Below, in pieces: positions 37,985-51,113 of a stretch of DNA of 64,000 nt. The stretch is from Polyodon spathula (taxonomy: Eukaryota; Chordata; Actinopteri; Acipenseriformes; Polyodontidae). Numbering within the stretch: position 1 is the first letter of the stretch; each line of letters opens with the position of its first letter. The translations under genes were made by a program, and so were the position numbers. Below the pieces are notes generated by a model that ran no database searches, was not told where the DNA came from, and worked only from the letters and a program-made list of their open reading frames with translations. Where the stretch lies: NCBI RefSeq assembly GCF_017654505.1, contig NC_054553.1:9842558-9906557 (forward strand). Reading direction: 5' to 3'.

Positions 37985-39340
37985 TTAGCAGGCTGTCAGG
38001 TTTACATTACTTTCCATAGCTTACTGCTTTGTTGCACACATTGTTGCAATATCTTTCTCAACACAATTGCAATTTTTATGAACATATAAATCAGTTTTCA
38101 CAAGTTTTATTTTTTCATTTCACAGGGATTATGCATCGGGTCTTCCCGTCAAAATATCTTCACAACATCGGCTGCTGGAATCCAATCTGTTCAATCAGAA
38201 ATATGCCATTGGTTCCCGACTCCTCTCTCAAACTTCAGCATTTTGATTGTTTCATCTGTCTGTTATCTTTGCAGGGGTGAGAACAGGTTTATCAATATGC
38301 GTGACAAGCCCAGTATAATCACAACATCCAGTCTACAGACCCACGCCCATTTACAGCAAAAATGCAAGATGTATAGGGGGTGTACCTCCAGCCATATTAA
38401 TATTTATGTTAGTACACAAAATGTGCATATTAACATTGGCACACAGAACACTTGGTTAACTAGGCAATACAATCTGCTCGCCCTCTAAAAGCTGCTGTGT
38501 TGCTTAGTGGGTAGAGTTCTTGTTTAAGGTTTTATTACTAGATCTTATTCCACATTGACCCACCAAAATAATTTGCATATTTATTATTGTTAATTATATT
38601 ATCATGCATATTGTGAAAGATTTCACTCACTCTGGTTCATTTTGCCCCATTTAAAGCACTGATCAAACACAGTATTTAAGTTTTCAGCGCGTTTGCGTAC
38701 TTTTATTATTTACGATAACAAAAATAAAACAAAACAAAACCTAACTCAGTCTTGGAGAGCTGACTAAACTTTTGCAGATTCCTAAACTAGCACTAAGGCT
38801 AAGCCATTTCCCAGTTACAAAAACAATATTATTTACAGGTTACAACACAAACAAAAAAGATTTACACACTACCTTCTATTAGTCCACACAGGACCACGTG
38901 GCTTCACACAGTGTGGCACACAACCCTGACTGTAGGGTCTACAACCCTTTTATGCAGGGCTTCATTACATTCAATGGGAGCCAGATGTTCTTTTCTGGCT
39001 CCTCCCGTGGCATTCTGGGTAATGTAATGCCCCCATTACCTCTCCTCCCCCTAATCTACCATAATATGCAAAGACCTGCTCTCACCCCTCTGAACCTGTG
39101 CCATAGCAAGCAGGTAGGATTCTAGCAAGCATAAAGGGCATAGGAACGAATCAAAATGCTGAACTTTGCGAGAGGAGTCGGAAACCAATGAAATGTTTCT
39201 GATTTAACAGGTTGTAAATTTAGAAGACATTTTGATGGAAAGACAAAGTGTATAACCGTTATGATTTTTGATATGCTTAAAAAAACAATAATAAAGAGGA
39301 AAAGAAAGCATTTGAAATATTTATATGTATTAGGTATGCT
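37985..39340. mobile_element. Long-inverted-repeat (foldback) element, copy 1
   Basis: The left arm (about 37985-38296) and right arm (about 39076-39262) are diverged inverted copies. Both contain, in arm orientation, GGGTCTTCCCGTCAAAAT or a close form, TCAATCAGAAA, CATTGGTTCCCGACTCCTCTC, TTCAGCATTTTGATT and GGGGTGAGAACAGG. Both arms match copy 2 at 52.1-54 kb. The interior holds a tRNA-like word (TTGCTTAGTGGGTAGAGTTC at about 38501) that copy 2 shares, and an LTR-like AT/CA-rich segment at about 38640-39050. No transposase was found, so it is non-autonomous. The outer part of the right arm is lost. Confidence 0.75.
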
Positions 39341-39349
39341 CAATAAATC

Positions 39350-41220
39350 ATCAAATGGCTTGTCAAACTACAAAAGTGAAAGAAAAAACTAATGTTCTTT
39401 GTTTGCTAACAGACTTCAGTTAATTATTGCTATTGTCTTTGCTTTAAACACAGTACTGCATTATTATAAACCAAAACTATAATTTCTGTTATCGAGAAGG
39501 AAGCTAATAAAGTCTCTAATACCATCCCTCTGCTCTGTGTTGTTTGAGTGACAGCCTCCCCCTGTTTTGACATCATGTACACCAGTTGGTTTTGTCTAGC
39601 CAAATTGTTACATCTCACATTCTTTGTCTTCTTCACTATGTTTATAGCTGACCAGTGAGACCTATTTATAATAAGCTTGTGTCTTGTGTTATTTCCTTCA
39701 TTCTTTGTTTTTTCTATTTTTAAGGTATTCCATAAAAAATGTGCCCGTCTGCTTGGCTGTCTGTGAGAAAGGGAGCTGGAACTAGGGGTACTGGGGGTGC
39801 ATGGCTTCCATCAGTAGGATTTCTCATTTTCTTTTTGATGAGTTCAGTAGGGTGCATCACCTTCATCTACAGTACAACAGACATGTGAAATCTCCTGAGA
39901 TCCTCCTTCAGTGGTCAGTAGTCTCTTTCATGTAAAGCACACAATAACAGCCTGCGGGCATTGTGAACTGGCAGGCTGTCCATCTCTAATTACTGGCAGG
40001 TGATTTCAGGAGACTGGAGTAATGGTTGTCTAAATCATTTACATGTGTCCTGGTCTCTGCTTGAGAACCTGCTAAAGATTCAAATTTCTTCTATGCATTT
40101 GATCAAATATGATTACATTTGAGCTCATTCATCACCTGGTCAGAGGTGTCTGCCATAGTGCGATGGAGAGGCAGTCCCGGATGATTTTGCCTCCCTAAAT
40201 CTGCACAATTAAATCCATGCCTTTACCAAGTGAGCTGTTTGGGGAGCTCTTAACATGATGTGTTACATCAACAGCAGATCATAATGAATCCTTTTTATTT
40301 TGTTTAGATGACTCTGGAAAGCAGCTTATAATGTTAGCTTATGTTACCTGGCAACTGTTTTATCAGGGTGGACAAGGCATATTTTGCTCTAATCTCATAG
40401 CTCAGACTATTTTCTCTTTTTGGGTTTCATTTAATGGCTCTAACTGTGGTGTTCCATTTAAATTCATTATGAGTTATGCCCATTTTGTATTATTACTTTA
40501 GTACGAATCATTATAAAATAATGACACATGTGTTATTATCCTGTTATGCAATCATGTTGAAGTTCATAAATCTGTGCCCATTATTTTACTTTGTGTATTA
40601 TAGACAATATCATAAAGCACGACATCAAGCCAACAAAAACTCCTATTAGAACCAAACTGCTCTGTATTTTTTACTGTAATATACTGAAAGCTAAAGCTCC
40701 CCCCATAATATTACCAAACCAGAAACAAACACTTCACCCTAATTTAGGGCCTGTGAACAGGATAGCATAGTTTAGGTTGACTAAACCTAAAAGCAATATT
40801 AAGACAAACAGGGGTGGATAAGAGCTTCACATGAGCTGACCATCTGGAGTGTTGATAAATCCTGCTTGGTTATAAAAAAAAATGTGCAATCTGGGACAGT
40901 AGTTAGTTACTTGGTCCCACAGCTGCCTGTTGCTGAGCAGGATAGGGAATTCAAGAGCAGAATAAGCCTGCAGAGAATTGGCAAGTTCCACTGATCTCCT
41001 ACAGCTCAACACAGTATGGGAACAGACAGATAGCATTCCATTGTGATGGATGAGCACTTTTTTCAGTTTTTTGTTCAGCAGCTTCACAGTAGTAGAACAT
41101 TTGGTTTCTTCTTCTGCATATAACAAACTTTACAATGCATGTCCTGCATTGACTGGAGCTTTGCATTGCTGCTGCTCCAGTGAGAACGGATTTAGCATTT
41201 TAATTGTCAAAGATCTAAAC
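39350..41220. other. Non-coding intronic stretch with conserved-looking blocks
   Basis: No gene. The 39.9-40.3 kb segment has few simple repeats and balanced composition and looks like conserved non-coding DNA. That is impression only. Confidence 0.45.
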
Positions 41221-41223
41221 TAA

Positions 41224-41938
41224 GCCCTGTCCACGCTTCATAACTGATACTGAGAACTATACTCAAAAAATGTTTTAATTAAGTCAGTTCAAAGCGTTCA
41301 CACTAAAGTGCCATTTCATGTTTATTCGTGCTTAATGTGTGCACACACTATTAAAATAGTCTGTTTACAGTTCCAAGCAGCACAATGGACCGTGGGACTT
41401 AATATGACAAGTGTGGAGCCCGTGCCCACTGAAGACATAGCTCTTCTTAACATGAACGTTATGGCTTTGTTTCTTACAAACACAAGGTACATTTTATCAT
41501 AATGTGTGCATTTTGTTTTGAACCCTGAAACAATCCTTTGACCGATTTCATCACTCCAGATATCAATGTGCCTTGATTTTGGCATCTGATCGCTCCATGA
41601 TATACCATTTTACAACAAGCCTCAGACATTGTATACTGTACAGAAGTAGTCGTTCTCAACTCCTTCAGGCGCCTGTTCTGAGTACTGTATTTGCAATGTC
41701 CATGCGCCAAAATATTTGGTAACGTGAAGGATACACAAAAATTGTACCTCAGTATTACAGCGTCCTCACTGACAAACCACACTACCTGATGCGATCTAAC
41801 TTAGAATTGGACACAAGACTACCCCCTGAGGTGGTCTTGAGTCTGGTTCTCGAGTACAGTTTTAAACACCGCGTACTGTAGATACTAACCGTATTTAGCA
41901 CTTTTAAACCGGTTTAAAGGCACAGCGGGAACAAGGCC
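41224..41938. mobile_element. Candidate non-autonomous DNA transposon with imperfect inverted ends
   Basis: The left end GCCCTGTCCACGCT and the reverse complement of the right end GCCTTGTTCCCGCT agree at 11 of 14 positions. They are preceded by TAA (left) and followed by TTA (right). The interior is 715 bp, GC-richer than its flanks, with no recognised coding sequence. A matching target duplication is not certain. Confidence 0.4.
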
Positions 41939-41949
41939 TTAGATACTAC

Positions 41950-44900
41950 TGAAGTAATGTATCTTTTTAACCAGTAGAAGCTGATATTTATGCATGTTGT
42001 ACCATGTTTGGTATGTGGTAAAACACAAAGGTGTTGTTTTGCATTAAAATTAACATTAATGTCATTTTACATAATACCTTTTGTTTTAAAGGGGTCACAA
42101 CAAAAATAAAGCAATGCTGCAAATCAAAAAGCAGGGATCTACTAATGGGGGGCAAAATATGCTGTTAGATTATTTTGAACAAACTTTGCACAACTTTAAA
42201 CAACCAACAAAATACATGTACAATTTAAAACAAAGCTTATTAAAAAGCTTTTTTAGAAACAGTCAAGAAAACAAGTGTTGTTTTTGCCTTCATATGGTGT
42301 TGAATTTCATCAGGGAATGTATTGATTTTTTTTTTTTTTTCATGATATTTATAATAAGTTTGTGTCTTGTGTTAACACTTCCTTTCTTACTGAGATATAT
42401 AATGTAAACTATTATCTATTTAACCCATACTAAAATAATTTGCAATTTACCTTTTTTTTTTTTAACTGTAAACTACAATTAATATTATAGGCACAGTATT
42501 ACACACTACTTGCAGTCCAATATCTTTTGGAAAATAAAATTTTACCAAATACCAGTATATGTAAAGAATTATACATGCTTTCTGCGTGCCTATTATAGAG
42601 TTTATCCTGCAAACAGGATGTGTCATCCCAATAAGATTGTACTACAGTTTAAATAAATACACATTAAAATAGTAAACCCAGAAGAGAGGTAAACTGCACC
42701 AAGATTAAAAAAAATCTTGTTGTTGCAACTTTTAATAATATTTACATGCACATTTTACTAAACATGAACACAAGAGGATGGTTACAGTAGGCTTAAAGAC
42801 AAGTACATCCACCATCTATTAAAGATAGATGCAAATCCCCTAAACATAAGCAATATGATTAATTCTAACAGTCAAATCTAATCATATTTACACAAATTAA
42901 ATATCCATGAGGGAAATCTTAATGCAGTCTTACAACTAATGACAACTGGGAAAATGTGTCTTGTTTGGAGATGAAAATAAGACCAATATTAACACAGCTC
43001 TGAGAATCACCCCCACTAACTAACTTTTACTCAGTTCCACTTGTGCTGTCTAACCAAAGTTAACATCAACCTCAGAACAGAGGGAATGTCTAATCGTTTC
43101 TATACGAATTGGTTTCTTTTTAAGCTGTCCCCTTACCCATTTATTAAAAGACTGAAGAGATTAAATCCTTGTCCTGTATCATGTCCTAATAGTTCATCCT
43201 CTTTAGCTCCGGGATTAGCTTAATTGCATTTCTTAGATGTTTTTTTTTTTTTTTTTTTTTCATCACACCAGACTGGTTATTATAATGTGAACCCAGACCT
43301 GAGAACTGTACTGTCTCATGTTCACCCTAATAATGGACTGTGCAAATGTGCCAGTTTCTACAATGTCTAAAAACAGAAGCACTCACTGTCCATTGCTCCG
43401 TCCCTGGGTATGTCAATGGCTGAATGTAGTGGGAGGTCATCAGGCAGACATGGAAGTTAAATTTAGTGAAGCGCTGCTTAGGATAACAATCCATTTACAA
43501 GAGAAAATATCCTCAGGACATTCAATGGCTTTTACTAAAGTAGCTGGTAGTCAAGCAGTAAGGGTCTCTGTATGATGAGTTATGCTTTTTTTAAATGTAT
43601 TTATTGTACCTGTCTATGAGCCAATATGCAGTTGTATACAATTAAAATTGGTTTAAGGATAGTTAAACAGCACACACTATTAACTTGTTCAAGCATGCCA
43701 ACATTAAAGAGTGGTCATTTAATGAATCATTTTTTAATGGTCAGTAACATTTTTGTTGTAACCTACCGTCAATTTCAGTCAAATGTACAGCCACCTTCTA
43801 AATGTGCATGTGAAGAACTATAATAAAAAAAGGACTAAGAGGTTATCTACAAAATTCCAATTTCAATCAATCTAATATGTTTAAAATAAGTTTTACCTCC
43901 TGCAAAAAACACCACAGAACAGTTTAGTTTGACAGTGGTCTGACCAGTAAGTAGTGGGCAGGACAGTAGTCATTTAGAAGCTGGAGACCTCTGTACACTG
44001 CCATCATTCAGTGTGTTTACATGAATATAAGAATTCAGATATTTTTTGGAATATATAGTAATTCTGATAGTCATGTAAACAAAGTTCTACAAAAACCTTT
44101 CGTAAAGAACCACATAGAATATTCCAATAGTATTCTGAAAACAAACATAATTTATATATCATGTAAACACACTGACTGTTCAGAAAATGTATTCTGATGT
44201 TGCTCTGCATATGTGCTAACTTTGACATAATTCTCGAGCACAGGGTTAATCAAGCAACTATATTTGTGTATAATTTACATGCTATGATTTTAATAAATCC
44301 CCTATGATCCAACCAATACAACACTTAAAATTAGAACACAAAACAACAATAGAATATATTTCGCCAGCAACAAGATATTATGTGGGAGAGCAGAACACTT
44401 TGAAAAGCACAAATTAATGACAGGAACAATCACTCTATAGCTGTTTTTCAAATTGCTTTGACAGCTGAAGTATTTTTCTCTCTAAAATCGTTGCTTTATT
44501 GTTTTGTCAGTACAAGAACTCCCAATAAGCCAATTACAGATTTCCTCAGAGCCTGAATTGTAAAACAAAGTTGCATTCTCTGCATATCTAATAGCATGTT
44601 ATTTGTACAGTTGTGTTTATTTAGTGTCTGTTAATTAAAGCTTGTAAAGTCTTTTTAGGAAAGTTCCAGCTTGTTGCTTAACCAGTTCCTATGAGTTCTA
44701 ACAGTGTTTGTAATGGTAAGGCTGTTTTTCACTGTTTGCATTCACAAGTGACTGGGCAGTTTTATGAGTGATGTAGGACAGAGCTTCCACGTTAACTGAT
44801 TGTGAGGATGGGGAGCCACAGTATCCTTTCTCCAAATTAAAGCAGTTGGCTAAACCTGTAAATATACAGATTACCCCCCCCCCCCCACTCCATTTCCTCT

Positions 44901-46500
44901 CTGCCTGTACTGCTCTTTAATGTGTGTCTATTTGCTTGTTTCCCCAATCCTTTGCAGCATATTAGTACCCAGCAGCAGTTTCTAAGTTAAATTCCTTACA
45001 TGTGTTACAAAGCATGACATTCCCCTGAATTCCTAGACCTGGAAATGCAGCTATGTATTATGGAAGTACAACTTCTTTCCTGCATCAGACTCATGCTGGT
45101 TTAAATTTTGCAGTGACTGTTTCAAGCAGTTGTTCAAAAGAAGTGGAGGAAAGAGAATTTACTTTCAATCAAACAGCCTGAAAAAAAATCTTGCACTGTC
45201 ACTGTGTTGAAGATTGTATGAATTTTCAGCTAAAAAAAAATAATGTGTCAGGCAAGTTTCAGGCAAATTGGTTGTGCAACTTTTGTGGGAACTAGTTTCT
45301 CAAGTGAGTTGCTTTGGTACCCAGCTAAAGTCTGATTGTATTCAATCAAGTAGATACACATACAAGAAAGGTGCAAGTGAGTATGAGGAGAGCTTCTAAC
45401 CAAAGAGAAACAAAGTTGTACCTCTGCATTGCCACTGGAGATCTTTTGGTAAGGCATATCTGTACATCTGGAGTACAGTAAGTTTCACGTGAAGAATGCT
45501 GTGTTTTGATTTACCCATTGACTGAGGATTAGGTCATCATTCAATTCGTCAAACCAGGCTTTGAATACATCGTCTTTAAAATAGGCACAATTTAAAGTTT
45601 TGTAAATGAAGAGTTGTCAGTGTAGACTTGCAATTTAAATATCAAATGCATTTTTTTTATAAACTACATTGTGTTGCAAGAGCTGCTAAGGTTTAGGTAA
45701 CTGTTTTTTGGTTCATTTTAAAGTACTATTTATAAAGGATTTAGTTGGGTCCTTAGATATTCAGGTGGTGCACTGTGTTAGCATGTTTTTGGCAGTGAAT
45801 TCCTTGTGTTTTTGCCAAGGTTTTTTTTTTTTTTTCTTACAGGGAACAATAATGACTTTATCTGTTACACGCAAAGACACAGCCAGAGCATTCTTACAAA
45901 GCTGTAACAGTCCCTTTGAGATTTTAAAAAGAGTATATGTTAATGATGCACTTGTTTCTTTATTTTTATACACTGTTGCTTAAGAATTTATCAGCATTTC
46001 CTGAATTTCCACATCAGCAAATATAGGTGGTGCAGATTATTTAATACAACACATAAAAAATGGCCTTTTGTTTGGGGTATAACTGGTTCTGTTTTACAAT
46101 TTTGACAAATTATGTCCCAAAAGTTTGGGAAATCATCCCCTAGCCCATTACTAATTTAAAATATTTTTTGCAAGTTCACTATTGCTTGGAAATCTGTATT
46201 TTTATTGATGTTAATAATGTGGTCAATAAATCACCCCATTGGGAAAATACCAGCAAAATTAATGTATGTTAAATTTAACATTCAGTACAGAGCAAGGAAG
46301 CTTGCCTATTAGAAGCAGCAAACAATAGTCAACAACATTATATTACTGTGGTCCCAGAGTAGCTTGCCTGATGAAAGCACAGGCATGTGGGCTGCCGGGT
46401 GAGTCATACAATTAGGGGAGTAATTCACTGGGAATTCAAGAGGGAACATCACACTGGATCTGGCACTCCTGTGAGTTAATGTTTCCTACTGGCTAGACAC
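41950..46500. other. Non-coding intronic stretch
   Basis: AT-rich intron with poly-T runs (for example 43242-43260) and a short C run at 44876. No gene or identifiable transposon. Confidence 0.55.
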
Positions 46501-46514
46501 CAGGTGAGCGCAAG

Positions 46515-46660
46515 TGGACACTGATTGGCTGGTCTTTGTCCTCCAGAGACAGATAGATTGCTAATTCCTTGGTATAAATAATCAGTTGGCTTGGTCGTGG
46601 GATCAGAGGACAACCACTGACCATTCCTTTCTGTTGTAGGGAATTGCTGCAGTGAGGGAA
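46515..46660 (+). repeat. Dispersed SINE-like repeat, copy 2
   Basis: Shares ordered words with 14228-14428: TGATTGGCTGG, TTCCTTGGT, GGCTTGGTCGTGGGAT, GGACAACCACTGA and GGGAATTGCTGC. It is partial and more diverged than copy 1. Confidence 0.5.
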
Positions 46661-48345
46661 TGTAATTTGTCATTATAAATAGGTCAAGTAAAATAATCGG
46701 CCTATACATTTTTATAAAAACAATAAAAACATTTACATTACAAAGTTGTAACAGGTTTGGGTCATTACATTAACTGATTATATTATCATCTCTAATAAGG
46801 TTTAATCATTAAGATAACATAAAGGCAAATGTCATGACACACCTTATGGTTTCCTTCTATTCAGTTAGGATTTTTTTATTTCCACAGCAGAGGTCGTAAG
46901 TGTTACTTTTATACCCCCCTTTGCTGAATCAGCAATGAATACAGTATATTCATAGTTTTTCCTTTCCCCTTGCAGCATGTCAGCGCTTAGTATAAGAACT
47001 GCTTAAAGTTTTTGAAGAGATGATTTTCTATTCAGGGATACCAAGAAATTTAGTACAAAAAAAAAAAAAATGGACCACCCCCTGCCATTCATCATTCATA
47101 GTAAAGGGATAACATTTTGTGGCACCACTGCTTTTGTAAGATGGCTAGCTCATTAAAATCACTTGTATAAATATGAGACGTGAAGAGGTATGTAATCGGG
47201 GAGATCAAGATATTTAGCAAACAAGCGGTCTGAGTGGGGTAAAACAGGCAACACATGTCAAGCACCTCCAAGCACTGCCATGCTGTGCATGGTTTTTATG
47301 CTATGTTTGGTAGAGTCTATTAGAGTACTCATCTGTTCATGTGACAGTGATACAAGCTAAAGAAAAGCTCACACAAAGCACCAAACATGTTCTTCATGTT
47401 GCTAATCTGGCAAGGTTATGCTTGCTCAACAAATTTGCTAAGGCCAAATGTATTCTTGCCTTAGGAATCTTGTTAAGCAAGTAAGATATCACCAAGTTTC
47501 TTGTTAAAGTGTGCCTCATGTGTTATTTATTGTTTCCACGGCACATTTGTACCCATCTGTGCATTACTGCACCAGCACTGAGTAGAAATAGCTGATATAC
47601 CTTATTGTGGCAGTGTCCACATTCTGTATATATAGATATGTCCCTGAGGTGTCTCTAAACAAAACTTTATGAAAAAAAAAAATGTTGCAAACACACTTTT
47701 CAATCGTACATTTGCTTCAAATAAAAATGTATCTCTATGACATTACAAATGCCTTACTGTGAAGGGTTGGCCATTTGCCCTACTGTTCACTTGTTATTGT
47801 CTTTTCTATATGATGTTACTGTATCTTCCAAAAGGAGATTAGAGGCTACAATTGGGGTATTTAATGCTGTGATGCAATTATACTGTCACCAGGCATGCTG
47901 ACCCAGTTTTAAAAATTACTATATATTTACTATAAACATTTTACTATAAACATTAGCCCCCCTATAAAACAGACCTAAGGTTTAATAGCCAAGGTTTTAA
48001 ACTATTTCTCACATGTCATTAGCATAAGACTATACTCAATAAACCCCTTACTGTTTCGCTAGTTTATCTTTGTTGTTCTCAATACTTGTCAGACTTTATT
48101 TTCTTGAGGATGCTTTTCTATTAGACGCTAATAAATGTTTACTTATGGTGAAACCACTCTATATAAATTAGTTGGCTCTTGAATAGTACTCTACTTTGAG
48201 GTACACATTTTACTTTAGCACACTTTACAAATGTACTTGGCTTTTAATACTAAGGTACAGTGAAATATAGAAATGTACCCAGGTTTTGGGTGAGGTTTTA
48301 TATTATGGACTTGATACTAGCAAATGACTCAGATAATAATATGGA

Positions 48346-48348
<3 letters not shown>

Positions 48349-48401
<53 letters not shown>
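48349..48401. repeat. (ATT)n microsatellite, about 53 bp
   Basis: Pure trinucleotide run. Confidence 0.95.
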
Positions 48402-48847
48402 GTCATAGTAGTATTTTTTTAACACAAAACAGACAGGCAAACAACCTACATGGCAAAAATAATTAGTGCAGGATTACACACAAAACATGACAAGCCATCT
48501 GTGCTGTTAAAGTTAAGGTTACACTGCAAAACAATATTTAAATACAGTACAGAGGATATCAGGCACAATGGAATAGGTGCTGGAATTCAATACTGACCAA
48601 GCAAAAGCCTCATGGAACCCAATGATGCAATAGAGTTATGCTTAAGATCATTTATTTAGCATATTATCACCCTGTGAAGTTAAAATTCAAACAATAGTTT
48701 ATTCAACAGTGCCCCCCATTGGATGATTTTGTATTGCATCACTGGGTTCATGGCTCTTCTGCGACAGTACAGTGCCAAAATATTGGTATTTTATGTCAGC
48801 TAAGGCAGCCACAGATGAAATGGTTATATCCCAATTATTTTATGTCA

Positions 48848-48849
<2 letters not shown>

Positions 48850-48906
<57 letters not shown>
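48850..48906. repeat. (TA)n microsatellite, about 57 bp
   Basis: Pure TA dinucleotide run. Confidence 0.95.
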
Positions 48907-48908
<2 letters not shown>

Positions 48909-49418
48909 AAGAAAATGTTCAGTTTTAAAAGCTGAGAACAAGATCAAACATGAAAGTATTAATGTCAAAGATCAGAGTTTTTTTTGTGAAGGTACCGTCA
49001 CCATTCAGTCTTTAAACAAAAAGAAAAACATTGAAAAGCGAATTTAAAAAAGCTTGTTTTGGAGGTTAAACCCTGTCCCTGAACCTCAAACTACAAAGAG
49101 TTTCTATAGCAACCATAAAGCAGTCTAGAGATATGTTTTAAGATAGTATACTAAAATGTCATCAGTGCTTGAGTGGTTGATATAACTATAATTATTACAG
49201 AAAAAGGAATATAAACAGTTGCTATTTTTTATAATGCTACACCATACAACATATTTTTAAATACAATGTCCAGCATCTCAAGCTCTTTACAAAACAGCAA
49301 CCGACATATACATTAAAAACTGAAACTGAACAACTGTTAAAGGTATGCATAGGGGTGGGCAGAAATCCTATGAAATGCAAAAAAAGGTTGTAATATTGAC
49401 TTTTGAGAAGTCTGCGGA

Positions 49419-49615
49419 GGCTGTGTGCTCCAGTGATTAAAGAAAAGGGCTTGTAACCAGGAGGTCCCTGGTTCAAATCCCAGCTCACTCAATGATTCAC
49501 TGTTTGACCCTGAGCATGTCACTTAACCACCTTGTGCTCTGTCTTTTGGGTGAGACGTTGTTGTAAGTGACTCTACAGCTCATGCATAGTTCACACACCC
49601 TAGTCTCTAGACCCT
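49419..49615 (+). mobile_element. tRNA-derived SINE, second copy
   Basis: Begins GGCTGTGTGCTCCAGTGATT (A box region), with the B box GGTTCAAATCCCAG at about 49470 and the shared body GAGACGTTGTTGTAAGTGAC. It lacks the tail seen in the copy at 15.0-15.3 kb. It lies 1.3 kb upstream of the protocadherin exon, in the same orientation as the gene. Confidence 0.85.
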
Positions 49616-49619
49616 TCTG

Positions 49620-50900
49620 CTAACCTTAATAAGCACACAAACCCTCTGTGTAAAGGTACCTAGCTTCTAGTTGAATTGAGAATAACTGCCTACAGTTTAA
49701 TTTAAAAGGCAACCTATTTACCAGGGCTATTTAATATCTGCCTCCCAGTTGTCCTCTTCAGAAAAGGGGAAGGTTTGAACAAAAATACTTTGATCAGTCA
49801 TGTTTGAGGCTTTTGAGAGAGAGTTTTTTTTTTTTTTTTTTTAAATGAGGTTTGGTTTGATTTCTCTAGAGGAAAGCTGCATTCAAAAAGGTGACCTTCC
49901 TTCGCAAGCACATTGCAACATCTTCAGAGCTGAGTAACTGCCCAAGGCATTTCTTGCAGCAAAAAGTACAAAATAAGTGAAAGGGCCTGAGCCCAGATCA
50001 GGAGGTTTGCTTTAATGAGATCTTGATTATTTCTCCAGATGCACATTGAGACCAATTAAAGTCTTTAAAAATAATCGTTACTCACACTCCTATTTTGATA
50101 CGTGAAAAGTATGTGATTAAGGGAAGGCATACACATGTTTAAAGCAGGTTTCCCTAATCAGTCAATCAACTGTTTCCCAAATTAATCACTCAGGAATTAA
50201 TAAACAACTGGAAAGTGCATTTAATAGATTTTTTTTTTTTTTACTGAATAATAATCAAGTTAACACAATACTGTATAATGCTGTTAATTGCACACCAGTG
50301 ACTGGTTTCACAGTCCCTGTTAGTACTAAGCTTGGACTGCCTAATGGGAACTTAGGTAAAGTAGTCTAAGATCAGTGCTTATTTGGGTCTGTGAAATCAG
50401 CCATTAGAATTCCTGTACAGTTAGATTTCTGAAAAGTATTTTTTGATAGAAGTCACGTAAATACGGTTTAAGATTAACTGCACCACGCTGAAAATTGGTG
50501 TTTTCAGAAAACTATTTAAACTATAGTCGACTTTAACATTTTCAAATACTTTTAAAAGGTAGGGCTAGGTCATCAATTTCATTCCTTTCACATTCAGAAG
50601 TCTGAATTTAAAGTGTCTTAGAATACACATTTTGGAGGTCTCAACTTAGACACGTTTGAGATTAGTCAAGATCACTAAATCATCACACAAGTCTGCCCCA
50701 TGGAAGTGTCTGCTTTAGAGATGTGCAAGATTGAATGGCAGAGGATGTTTAGGCCAGGATTAATGTGTGAATTTAAAATCTACAAGGGAAAGTTAATTTG
50801 GCACATGTGACATCCAAGACTAGTGTCACAAAATTATCCAAAGAAAAGAGTCAAGTCATTAGTGGTCCTTTTTAGACGACTGAAAACTGAGGTGTTTTTG
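49620..50900. other. Intron just upstream of the exon, partly conserved-looking
   Basis: No gene. About 49880-50100 is low in repeats and contains AATTA-type and GAGATCTTGATTA-like words reminiscent of vertebrate non-coding enhancers. The splice acceptor at 50911-50914 ends it. Confidence 0.45.
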
Positions 50901-50914
50901 TATTTGTGTTGCAG

Positions 50915-51113
50915 TCTCAGCGGCGTGTCACTTTCCACTTGCCGGATGGCTCTCAGGAGAGTTGCAGTGACAGTGGGCTAGGGGACCATGAGCCCGCAAG
51001 CAGTGCCAGCACCACCCAACCCCTGCCTCTCGGCTTCCCTCAGGAGGAGTACTATGAGCACACCTCACCCAACAGCCGCACTGAGGGGGACGGCAACTCA
51101 GACCCGGAGTCCA
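50915..51113 (+). CDS. Internal coding exon of a delta-1 protocadherin (cytoplasmic tail)
   Basis: This 199-nt exon encodes 66 residues plus one base of the next codon. It starts in phase 0 after a T-rich tract and gcag, and ends at a consensus gtaagt donor (51114-51119). Residues 1-7 (SQRRVTF) hold the RRVTF motif, known in delta-1 protocadherins as a protein phosphatase 1-alpha binding site. The stretch [15 protein letters not shown] follows, and the exon ends with [12 protein letters not shown]. Delta-1 protocadherins are single-pass homophilic adhesion proteins of neurons and epithelia; this part lies inside the cell. From memory, PCDH9 has the same opening but one more residue and a different end, while PCDH11 aligns without gaps and shares PQEEY and [16 protein letters not shown]11-like is therefore my best guess, but I do not recall the PCDH7 tail well enough to exclude it, so no symbol is given. 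No ectodomain, membrane segment or later tail motif (GHSD.CWMP type) was found in the window. Confidence 0.93.

Larger units (their letters stand above)
46670..49410. other. Non-coding intronic stretch
   Basis: Contains the (ATT)n at 48349 and (TA)n at 48850, otherwise AT-rich unique-looking DNA. Confidence 0.55.
1..50914 (+). other. Intron upstream of the protocadherin exon
   Basis: No other host exon with splice sites and conserved protein sequence was recognised here. Open frames are short, usually under 100 codons, and many come from simple repeats. The intron assignment follows from the single phase-0 exon at 50915 and from the known huge introns of delta-1 protocadherin genes. An unrelated nested gene or non-coding RNA cannot be excluded by eye. 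Confidence 0.75.
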
